A DNA stretch of 7,848 nt from Zoogloea sp. (GTDB taxonomy: Bacteria > Pseudomonadota > Gammaproteobacteria > Burkholderiales > Rhodocyclaceae). Shown here one piece after another: positions 1-6,242 of the stretch. Location: positions 1 through 7,848 of the forward strand of contig JADKKC010000058.1 of assembly GCA_016720685.1 (NCBI GenBank), given 5' to 3'. How positions within the stretch are numbered: the first letter of the stretch is position 1; every line of letters begins with the position of its first letter. Made by a program: the position numbers and the translations under genes. The notes under the pieces were generated by a model. It made no database searches, was not told the DNA's origin, and worked only from the letters and a program-made list of their open reading frames with translations.

Positions 1-619
1 GATGCTGGTCAAGCGCCTGCAGCCGATCCCGGTCGAAGCCGTGGTGCGCGGCTACCTGGCCGGGTCCGGCTGGGCCGAGTACCAGCAGTCGCAATCGGTC
101 TGCGGCGTCAGCCTGCCGGCCGGGCTCACCAATGCCTCGCAGTTGCCCGAGCCCATCTTCACCCCGGCCACCAAGGCCGACGTGGGCGAGCACGACGAGA
201 ACATCTCGTTCGAGCAAATGGCCGCGAAGATTGGCCGCCCGCTGGCCGAGCAGGTGCGCGACGTGGCCATCCGCCTTTACCGCGAGGCTGCAGCGTTTGC
301 GCTGACCCAGGGCATCATCATTGCCGACACCAAGTTCGAATTCGGGCTGGATGCCAACGGCACGCTGACCTTGATGGACGAGGTGCTGACACCGGACTCC
401 TCCCGCTACTGGCCGGTCGAAGGCTGGGCCGAGGCGGCGAAGCGCGGCGCCAACCCCCCCAGCTACGACAAGCAGTTCGTGCGGGACTGGCTGGAACAGG
501 CCCGCATGGGCGGCCAGCCATGGAACAAGACAGCGCCGGCGCCGGCGCTGCCGGCCGATGTCATCGAGCGCACTGCGGCCAAGTACCGCGAGGCTTTCGC
601 GCGTTTGCGCTCGTCCTGA
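1..619 (+). CDS. purC: Phosphoribosylaminoimidazole-succinocarboxamide synthase (SAICAR synthase), 5'-truncated by window edge
   Basis: PurC joins aspartate to CAIR using ATP to give SAICAR, a late step of cytosolic purine synthesis. Visible family signatures are LVKRLQPIPVEAVVRGYLAG near the window edge, FTPATKADVGEHDENISF, then IIIADTKFEFGLD and LMDEVLTPDSSRYWP, and SYDKQFVRDWLE near the C-terminus. About 205 residues are present. Betaproteobacterial PurC is usually near 300 residues, so the first third, including the glycine-rich nucleotide-binding strand, lies upstream. The ATG at base 2 is an internal methionine, not the start. The stop is TGA at 617-619. The frame is clean throughout, even through a run of seven C at 454-460, unlike most neighbours. 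The next gene starts 16 bases downstream. Identity is confident from conserved motifs. Confidence 0.96.
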   Translation, partial: MLVKRLQPIPVEAVVRGYLAGSGWAEYQQSQSVCGVSLPAGLTNASQLPEPIFTPATKADVGEHDENISFEQMAAKIGRPLAEQVRDVAIRLYREAAAFALTQGIIIADTKFEFGLDANGTLTLMDEVLTPDSSRYWPVEGWAEAAKRGANPPSYDKQFVRDWLEQARMGGQPWNKTAPAPALPADVIERTAAKYREAFARLRSS

Positions 620-635
620 GAGGGCTCCACCCGCC

Positions 636-1385
636 ATGGCATCCCGCCTGATCGAACGCCTGGACCTGGCGATCGCCGCCGCGACCGACCCCTTGCGGCG
701 CGAGCACCTGAAAGCAGAGCGTGCCGGCGCATTGGCCCGCCTGGGCCTGCTGGCCGATGCCCGCTTTGCCTTGGGCGGCTTGCGCACGCAGAACCAGAGG
801 CACCGCGACGCCCTTCTTGCTGCCTGGATCCACCCGGTCGACGGCTTGATTGACCACTTTGAATCGATTGCCCCCGGCGCCATGGACAAGTTCCAGCGCG
901 CTTATGACCTGGCAGAGTCTGAGCGGCATGCGCCGATGCAGGCGCTGGCCGCGGCCTGGTTGGCGAACTGCGCCTTCAATGCCTCGGACCTTCCCGCGCT
1001 GAGCCGCTACTGTCGGCGCTGGTCCCGTTGATTCGCGCGCAGTTTCTGATGGTTCTGGGCCGCTTCGACGCGGCGGCCCAGTTGTTTGATGGTCACCTGG
1101 ACCGTGCTCGCCAGGAGGGCCTGGCCTACCGCGAGCCGCGCCTTCTGGCCGACCGCGCAGTTGGCGGACGCCCGTGCCGCCGAGGCCGGTGTGCGCCAGC
1201 AGCAAGATCCAGACGACCGCGCGGCCACCTATGCTCGGTTGGCGACCATCCATCGTCATGGCGGTCGCGATGCGGTGGCCGCAGCGCTGCAGCAACGCGC
1301 TGACGAGGCGCTGGCCGAGCACCAGGCCAGCCAGGCAGCCACCAAGCGGGCGCTGGACCAGACCCTCGCGAATCTGACCGTCTAG
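636..1385 (+). CDS. Helical TPR-like protein of unknown function, two frameshifts
   Basis: I do not recognise a named family. The protein is about 250 residues, alanine- and leucine-rich and almost wholly helical. Its repeated pattern of small and large hydrophobic residues resembles tetratricopeptide or helical solenoid repeats, as in LGRFDAAAQLFDGHL and AATYARLATIHRHGG. There is no signal peptide, membrane segment or catalytic motif, so a cytosolic scaffold or adaptor is the most that can be inferred. The chosen start is ATG 636, with a GAGAGG purine stretch at 618-623 overlapping the purC stop. The frame is open from 636 to a TGA at 1029-1031. TPR-like sequence resumes in a second frame (PLLSALVPLIRAQFLMVLGR) from about 1000, then in a third frame (LADARAAEAGVRQQQ) from about 1155 to the TAG at 1383-1385. 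It is probably cotranscribed with purC. Its end overlaps the stop of the convergent cnoX-like gene by four bases. Confidence 0.6.
1382..1385. other. Shared stop codons of two convergent genes (CTAG)
   Basis: The plus-strand TPR-like gene ends in TAG at 1383-1385. The minus-strand cnoX-like gene ends in TAG read from 1384 to 1382. The four-base palindrome CTAG therefore supplies both stops, leaving no space for a terminator between the genes. Both gene tails run in frame right up to it, which supports both gene ends. Confidence 0.8.
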
Positions 1386-2346
1386 AACAGCGCCATGCTG
1401 AGCTTGCGCCGGTACTGGTCCAGCACCGGATCGCTTGGCGCCACGGCGGCTGGGCCGGTGACCTCCAACGTGCCCTTGGCCTTGCCCGAGTCGGGCCCGG
1501 CCTTGGGCAGCGGCTTGGCCATCAGTTCCAGAATCGCCACGTAGGTCTTGCGCGCCAGTTCCTGGCTCCAGGCCTTGTCGCGCATCAGGATCTCCAGCAA
1601 CTCGTCCATCGCTGCGGTGTCTTCGCGTCGGGCGAAGAACTGCTGTGCCCGTTCGAACCGGGCCTGGAAATCGCGCCTGTTGGCGGCAATGGCGGCATCC
1701 AACGCAGCCAGCGGCCGGGCGGCCGGCAGGGCTTCGCATGCCTTCAGCCAATGCTCGACCGCAGCGTAGCGCGCATCGGCCAGCGCCTTGGCCGCCACCG
1801 GGTCGAAGGCCTGGCGGGCCTGCGCCGTGCGCTCCGGCTCGGCCACCGCCAAGCCAGCAGCAGCTTCAGGTAGTCCAGGCGAGCGTTGTCGTTGGCCGGG
1901 TCGATGGCCACGGCCTCCTGCAACTTGGCCATCGCATCGTGCACATCGCCGCCCTCGTTCAGCAGCGCCTCGGCCTCCTCGGTGTCGGCCTCAGCCTCCA
2001 ATTCGTCCGGGCTGGGCACGTGTTTGTCGAGGAACTGCCTGATCTCGGCTTCGGGCAGTGCGCCCACGAAACCGTCGACCGGCTGGCCCTGCGCGAAGAT
2101 CACGCAGAACGGGATCGAGCGCACGCCAAAGGCCTGGCTCAACTGGCCCGCGATCTCGGGCTGTTCGTCGCTGTTCAGCTTGGCCAGCACGAAGCGGCCG
2201 CCATACGCTGTTCCAGCTTCTCCAGCACCGGGGCCCAGGCTCTTGCAGGGCCCGCACCACGGGGCCCAGATGTCCAGAAGCACTGGTTGTCGCATGGAGG
2301 CGCCGATCAGCTCGGTCTCGAAATTCTGAATGGTGATGTCGATCAT
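1382..2346 (-). CDS. cnoX: Thioredoxin-TPR chaperedoxin, CnoX/YbbN family, frameshifted
   Basis: CnoX (formerly YbbN) is a cytosolic holdase with an N-terminal thioredoxin fold and a C-terminal TPR domain. It protects chlorine- or oxidation-damaged proteins and passes them to refolding chaperones. Residues 1-110 are the thioredoxin domain, with WAPWCGPC giving Cys31 and Cys34 (codons at 2254-2256 and 2245-2247) and the cis-proline loop VRSIPFCVIF. An acidic linker (DELEAEADTEEAEALL) follows, then TPR helices (AMAKLQEAVAIDPANDNARL) and a C-terminus ending YRRKLSMALF. Length is about 320 residues, against 284 in E. coli. E. coli YbbN lacks the CxxC pair; this protein has it, so thiol-disulfide activity is expected. 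Helix 2 is out of frame between about 2231 and 2209: the reading frame gives GAGEAGTA, while the neighbouring frame gives PVLEKLEQ. A further uncompensated shift lies near 1853. The start is ATG 2346, with only a weak AAG ribosome site upstream. Confidence 0.88.
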
Positions 2347-2427
2347 GGTGTGTCTTAACTGAGGCCGAACAGGCGCGAAACAAGCGCAGCCTAAAATCCG
2401 GTCTTTGTGTGATCCGGAGCCGCAGCC
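2347..2427. promoter_or_regulatory. Divergent intergenic region between cnoX-like gene and purE
   Basis: These 81 bases must hold the promoters for both the leftward cnoX-like gene and the rightward purE-purK-sua5 operon. On the plus strand TAAAAT at 2392-2397 matches five of six bases of a sigma70 -10 box and would start transcription near 2404, giving a leader of about 24 bases for purE. No convincing -35 lies 16-18 bases upstream (the bases there read ACAGGC or close to it), so the promoter is weak or activator-dependent. No PurR-like palindrome was seen. No good promoter was found for the minus-strand gene. Confidence 0.4.
2416..2419 (+). promoter_or_regulatory. Ribosome binding site of purE, supports a TTG start
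   Basis: GGAG sits eight bases before the TTG at 2428. No ATG or GTG in frame lies between this site and the conserved PurE N-terminal strand, so the site decides in favour of TTG initiation. Confidence 0.6.
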
Positions 2428-2925
2428 TTGAACTCTGCCTCGCCCGTGGTCGGCATCGTGATGGGGTCGTCCAGTGATTGGGACACCATGCAGGCCGCCG
2501 CTCAGATTCTCGCCGAGTTCGGCGTGGCCCACGAGGCCCGTGTCTTGTCTGCGCACCGCATGCCGGACGACATGTTCGCCTATGCCGAGGCCGCCCAGGG
2601 GCGCGGCCTGAAGGCCATCATCGCAGGCGCCGGCGGTGCCGCGCATCTGCCAGGCATGCTGGCTGCCAAGACGATGGTGCCGGTTCTCGGCGTGCCGGTG
2701 GCCAGCCGGCATCTGCAGGGCGTGGATTCGCTGCATTCCATCGTTCAGATGCCCAAGGGCATTCCGGTGGCCACCTTCGCCATCGGCAACGCCGGGGCCG
2801 CCAACGCCGCCCTGTTCGCGGTGGCCATGCTGGCCAACGAGAATGCCGGATTGCTCGGAAAGCTGGCCGCACACCGCGCCGCGCGGACCGCTGCGGCGCG
2901 CGCCATGACGCAGGACCTGAAGTGA
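2428..2925 (+). CDS. purE: 5-(carboxyamino)imidazole ribonucleotide mutase, class I PurE
   Basis: PurE moves the carboxyl group of N5-CAIR to C4 to give CAIR. It normally acts as a homo-octamer in the cytosol and follows PurK in the pathway. The 165-residue product is full length and shows the family motifs in order: VVGIVMGSSSDWDTM (phosphate-binding loop), VLSAHRMPDDMFAYA (SAHR active-site segment), IIAGAGGAAHLPGMLAAKT, VPVLGVPVASRHLQGVDSL, and QMPKGIPVATFAIGNAGAAN. Initiation is at TTG 2428 with GGAG eight bases upstream. The next in-frame ATG (2461) would remove the first beta strand. The stop TGA is at 2923-2925 and overlaps the GTG proposed to start purK, so the two are translationally coupled. 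The adjoining PurK confirms the bacterial two-enzyme route, not class II PurE, which uses AIR and CO2. The frame has no interruption. Confidence 0.96.
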   Translation: MNSASPVVGIVMGSSSDWDTMQAAAQILAEFGVAHEARVLSAHRMPDDMFAYAEAAQGRGLKAIIAGAGGAAHLPGMLAAKTMVPVLGVPVASRHLQGVDSLHSIVQMPKGIPVATFAIGNAGAANAALFAVAMLANENAGLLGKLAAHRAARTAAARAMTQDLK

Positions 2926-4090
2926 ACCCGCGCCGCTGCTGCCGGCGCGGCGCTGGGTGTGATGGGCGGCGGCCAGCTTGGCCGCATGTTCGTGCATGCC
3001 GCCGACCCTGGTATGCGACGGCAGTGCTCGACCCCGACGCCACCAGCCCTGCCGGCCTGGTGGCCCACTACCACGTGCAGGCGGCCTATGAGGACGCTGC
3101 CGGGCTAGCCCGGCTCGCCGACGTGGCCGATGCGGTGACGACCGAGTTCGAGAATGTGCCGGCCGGCGCGTTGCGCACGCTTGCCGCACGCCGCCCGGTG
3201 GCGCCGGCTGCCGATGCGGTGGCCATCTGCCAGGACCGGCGGGCCGAAAAGGCCCGCTTCGAGCGTGCTGGTGTTCCTTGTGCGCCCTATGCGGTGATCG
3301 ACAGCCGTGAAGCGCTGGGCGCGGCCGATGCGTCGCTGTTGCCAGGCATTTTGAAAACTGCCACCCTGGGCTATGACGGCAAGGGTCAGGTCCGCGTGTC
3401 AGACCGTGCAGAGTTGGCAGCCGCCTGGGAGCGGCTGGGGGGCGTGGTGTGCGTGCTGGAGAAGCGCCTGGCGCTTCAGGTCGAACTGAGCCTGATCGTC
3501 GCCCGTGGGACGGACGGCAGCATGGTCAGCTTCCCGCTCCAGCAGAACCTGCACCGTGACGGCATCCTGGCCGTCACCCAGGTGCCGGCACCCGAGGTGG
3601 CACCGGTCTGGGCGGGTGACGCCGACCGTTGGGCTCGCGCGATCGCCGAGTCAATGGCCTATGTCGGTGTGCTGTGCGTCGAGTTCTTCATCGTCGACGA
3701 CGGCGCCGGTGGGGCTCGCCTGGTCGCCAACGAGATGGCACCGCGGCCGCACAACTCCGGCCACTACACGATCGACGCGTGCGACCAGTCGCAGTTCGAC
3801 CTGCAGGTGCGTTGCCTGGCTGGCCTGCCGCTGGTCGAGCCGCGTCTGCACTCGTCAGCGGTGATGTTGAATCTGCTCGGCGACCTGTGGTTCTCGTCGG
3901 AGGGCGGCCCGCCCGCACCCCGCCCTGGGCCGAAGTGTTGCGCGCAGGCGCCCACCTGCACCTCTACGGCAAGTCTGAGGCGCGGCCAGGCCGCAAGATG
4001 GGCCACCTGACCTTCACCGCCGCCAGCCCTCAGGCTGCTCGCGAGACGGCGCTCGTCGCCTGCGACGTGCTCGGCCTGCCGCGCTTCTAG
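2922..4090 (+). CDS. purK: N5-carboxyaminoimidazole ribonucleotide synthase, ATP-grasp, frameshifted
   Basis: PurK uses ATP and bicarbonate to carboxylate AIR to N5-CAIR, the substrate of PurE. The gene is about 390 codons, normal for the family. It shows the N-terminal fold LGVMGGGQLGRMFVHAA, then VTTEFENVP, ICQDRRAEKARF, the glycine-rich ATP-grasp loop TATLGYDGKGQ, LEKRLALQVELSLIVAR, and the metal and substrate segment VANEMAPRPHNSGHYTIDAC. The C-terminus is GKSEARPGRKMGHLTFTA. GTG 2922 overlaps the purE stop as GTGA and is the likely start. It is in a different frame from LGVMGGGQ (bases 2953-3000), so a shift lies near 2930-2950. A second shift near 3005-3012 returns to the GTG frame. A third near 3905-3915 moves to the frame ending in TAG at 4088-4090. 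Conserved sequence continues across each break. Sua5 starts three bases after the stop. Confidence 0.9.
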
Positions 4091-4093
4091 GCC

Positions 4094-5087
4094 ATGCCGC
4101 TGCTCGACGGTGACAACCCCGTAGCGTAGCATGACGCCGCGCGGCACTGGCCGACGGCGAGCTCCGCGTTCCCGACCGAGACGGTCTCACGGCCTGGGAG
4201 CCAGGGCCGACGACGACCACGCGGTTGCCCGCATCTTCGCCGCCAAAAGGGTCGGCCGGCCGACCATCCGCTGATCGTCCATCTGGTCGATGCAGGCGTG
4301 GCGCCGGTGTTCGCCGCCTGGCCCGAGCGCGCGGCGCCTGGTCGAGGCCTTCTGGCCCGGGCCGCTGACGGTGATCGTGCCGCGCCGGGCCGGTGTCGGT
4401 GCCGCTGCGGCCGGCGGGCAGGACACCATCGGCCTGCGGTGCCCCGCCCACCCGGTGGCCCATGCGCTGCTACACGAGGCACTCCTGCTGGGCGTGCCCG
4501 GCGTGGCCGGGCCCAGCGCCAACCGCTTTGGCCGCATCAGCCCGACTTCCGCCGCCCATGTGGCATCGGAATTCGAGGCGGGCCTGTGGATACTCGATGG
4601 CGGCGATTGCCAGGTGGGCATCGAATCCGCCATCGTCGACTGCAGCCGCGACCGGGCGGTGTTGCTGCGGCCCGGCACCCTCACGCGCGAGCGCATCGAG
4701 GCGGCACTCGGCGGCGAGCCGCTTGAGGCGCCCGATGCGGCGGCGCCGCGGGCTTCCGGCACACTGGAGGCGCACTATGCGCCGCGTGCCAAGGTTCGGA
4801 TGATGAACCCCGCCCAGCTTCGCGCCGCCTTGGCGGTGCTCGGGCCGCAAGCGACCGGCACCAGCCCGCCGGTGGCGGTATATTCACGCACCGCTGGCCC
4901 GCTGCCGGCGGGCGTGCCCGGCCGGGTCATGCCGGCCGATGCCGATGCCGCTGCGCAAGCCTTGTTCGCGACCTTGCGCGAACTCGACGCCACTGGCGCC
5001 CCCCTGATCTGGATCGAACACCCCCCCGCCGAACCCGCCTGGGAAGGTGTCCGAGACCGCTTGCAACGTGCCGCTGCCGCAGGTTGA
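4094..5087 (+). CDS. tsaC: L-threonylcarbamoyladenylate synthase, Sua5 type, N-terminal half frameshifted
   Basis: Sua5/TsaC condenses threonine, bicarbonate and ATP into threonylcarbamoyl-AMP, the donor for t6A at position 37 of ANN-decoding tRNAs. The family is generally essential. Reading across frames from ATG 4094 gives PLLDGDNPVA, ALADGEL, AFPTETV, GLGARADDDHAVARIFAAK, then RPADHPLIVHLVDAG (the K-x-R motif region) and RRLVEAFWPGPLTVIVP. From about 4340 the frame is clean: TIGLRCPAHPVAHALL, GVAGPSANRFGRISPTSAAH, GIESAIVDCS and LLRPGTLT. The linker SGTLEAHYAPRAKV and a further domain of about 100 residues make this the long Sua5 form (about 330 residues), not the short E. coli TsaC. At least five frame changes fall between 4127 and 4340, near 4130, 4164, 4188, 4250 and 4335; an early TAG is at 4127-4129. 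The gene begins three bases after purK, with no clear ribosome site, suggesting translational coupling. Symbol sua5 would serve equally. Confidence 0.88.
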
Positions 5088-5152
5088 ACCTTCTGGAACC
5101 GCGCCCGACTCTCTGGAACTGGAATGAGCATGAGTCCGACCCTCTGGCCCCG

Positions 5153-6106
5153 TTGACCGCCCGTGCAGCCCGCTTCACCCTGACTGCGGTCGTCGGCATC
5201 AGCCTGCTCGCGGGCTGTGGCGGTGGCACCAGCCAGGTGGAGGCTTTCGTGCCAGACCGCATCCTGACCTTCGGCGATGAACTGAGCCTCCTCACGGCCG
5301 AGGGGAAGAAGTACGGGACGAATTTCGTCGACGACACGAATGTCTTGAAGTGCAACTCCAGCCCGATCTGGATCCAGACGCTGGCGGCGCGATATGGCAT
5401 GGTCTACTCGCAATGCAACCCGGACAACGTGGCGACTGCCAAGGCCCGCACGCTGGCGGTCAACGGCGCCACGGTTGATGGCATGGCCACCCAGATCCAG
5501 GGCTTCCTGGCGGGCGACAGCATCCAGGGTCAGGATCTGGTCACCGTGCTGATCGGCATGCACGACATCCTCGACGCGTACGCCAGCTACCCGACCGAGA
5601 GCGAGGCCATACTGACTGCGCGTCTTCAGTCTGCCGGTGCGCGCGCGCTGCCGCGCAGGTCAACGCGCTGGCCGCAGCGGGGGCAAGGGTGCTCGTCAGC
5701 ACCGCGCCAGATGTGGGCCTGACCCCGTTCGCGGTGGCCGAGAACACGCTCCACGGCGACGGTCGGTCGGCCGTGATGACTCGCCTGACCAATGCTTTCA
5801 ACCGCAGCATGCGTCTTGAACTCACCAATGATGGCAGCCGCATCGGCCTGCTCCTGATGGACGACCTGCTGCGCTCCATGTCGCGCGTTCCGGCCACTAC
5901 GGGATCGCTGACACCAAGAACGCCGTGTTGCAAAGCGCCACGGTCAGCCTGCCCGACTGCAGCAACAAGACCTCATCCCGGCAACCACCGTGCCCACGCC
6001 GACCATCGTGTCGTACCTGTGGGCCGACGCCACGCGCCCGGCAGCCACGGTTCACTCGCAACTGGGCGCGCAGGCCGTGACCCGGGCAGCCAACAACCCC
6101 TTCTGA
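5153..6106 (+). CDS. SGNH/GDSL-fold lipoprotein lacking catalytic residues, frameshifted
   Basis: This is a putative lipid-anchored SGNH-fold protein that looks catalytically dead. A type II signal peptide ends in the lipobox LLAGC, with an arginine-containing n-region and hydrophobic TLTAVVGISLL. The block I site reads ILTFGDELSLL, so the nucleophile Ser is Glu (codon 5279-5281). Block III reads VLIGMHD in place of GGND (His at 5561-5563). Block V reads YLWADATRP in place of ADGVHPS, so the catalytic His is Arg (6035-6037). The fold is inferred from these positions and from PIWIQTLAARYG, VNGATVDGM and VLVSTAPDVG. Frame changes occur near 5640-5648 (a GCGCGCGCGC stretch), 5888 and 5972. The stop is TGA 6104-6106. 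TTG 5153 gives a textbook signal peptide without a shift. ATG 5124 or 5130 would need one. TTG 5084, overlapping the sua5 stop, gives an overlong charged N-terminus. A start at 5124 is nearly as likely. Length is about 318 residues. Confidence 0.7.
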
Positions 6107-6206
6107 GATCTCAGGGCCGCAGTAGACCCTAGGCGCAGCTCTCCAACAAAGGGTTTGCCCCCGCGCGGGGTTTGAAACCCACCTCGTATAGTTTCTCCAC
6201 TAAATC

Positions 6207-6218
6207 GAACGGTCGTTC
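6207..6218. promoter_or_regulatory. Short palindrome GAACG-GT-CGTTC, possible operator
   Basis: The arms GAACG (6207-6211) and CGTTC (6214-6218) are perfect inverted copies around GT. AACGNNCGTT-type palindromes are typical of TetR-family operators, and the position, 25 bases before the start codon, suits repression. It is short enough to be chance, and no regulator gene is in the window. It also lies in the loop of the larger inverted repeat and directly before six T residues. Confidence 0.3.
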
Positions 6219-6233
6219 TTTTTTCTGGATTTC

Positions 6234-6239
6234 GAGGTG
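6234..6239 (+). promoter_or_regulatory. Ribosome binding site of the second SGNH gene
   Basis: GAGGTG matches the 3' part of the full Shine-Dalgarno AGGAGGTG and ends three bases before ATG 6243. It selects that ATG over the in-frame GTG at 6237, which would lie inside the site itself. Confidence 0.7.
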
Positions 6240-6242
6240 GGC

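Larger units (their letters stand above)
6178..6241 (+). repeat. Perfect 9-bp inverted repeat covering the Shine-Dalgarno of the next gene
   Basis: CCCACCTCG at 6178-6186 is exactly complementary to CGAGGTGGG at 6233-6241, with 46 bases between. The downstream arm contains the ribosome binding site of the gene starting at 6243. In RNA the pairing would bury the site. The complementarity is seen directly; a regulatory role is inference. If transcription started from the TATAGT at 6187-6192, the upstream arm would be absent, so only read-through transcripts would fold this way. Confidence 0.5.
6107..6242 (+). promoter_or_regulatory. Structured leader between the two SGNH genes
   Basis: These 136 bases separate the two SGNH genes and are denser in AT and in symmetry than the surroundings. 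A hairpin can form from GGGTTT (6151-6156) with AAACCC (6175-6180), enclosing CCCC/GGGG (6159-6162 with 6167-6170) and a GCGC loop. A second GGGTTT at 6168-6173 competes for the same AAACCC. TATAGT at 6187-6192 fits five of six bases of a -10 box, but no matching -35 is visible. A short palindrome and six T residues (6219-6224) follow. The region could hold the terminator of the upstream gene, the promoter of the downstream gene, or both. No stem sits directly before a long T run strongly enough to call a terminator. Confidence 0.45.

Noticed and set aside
2..4. ATG at base 2 as the purC start
   Set aside because: It lies inside the conserved core (LVKRLQPIPVEAVVRGYLAG). Family members carry roughly 90 more residues before this point.
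636..1031. Programmed ribosomal frameshifting as the cause of the breaks
   Set aside because: No slippery heptamer with a downstream pseudoknot was seen at the breaks. Shifts in both directions occur in unrelated genes, up to five in one gene.
561..1751. Long minus-strand open frame (396 codons)
   Set aside because: It is antisense to the TPR-like gene and out of frame with the cnoX-like gene. Its translation is arginine-, glycine- and proline-rich, with no family signature; typical of a shadow frame in GC-rich DNA.
2347..3189. Minus-strand open frame extending upstream of the cnoX-like ATG
   Set aside because: The upstream part is antisense to purE and purK and low in complexity. Thioredoxin homology begins exactly at ATG 2346.
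6151..6180. GC-rich hairpin as an intrinsic terminator of the first SGNH gene
   Set aside because: No T run follows it; the next bases are ACCTCGTATAG. It is kept only as part of the structured leader.
6172..6192. TTGAAA (6172-6177) plus TATAGT (6187-6192) as a sigma70 promoter
   Set aside because: The spacer is nine bases, far below the 16-18 required, so the two elements cannot work together.
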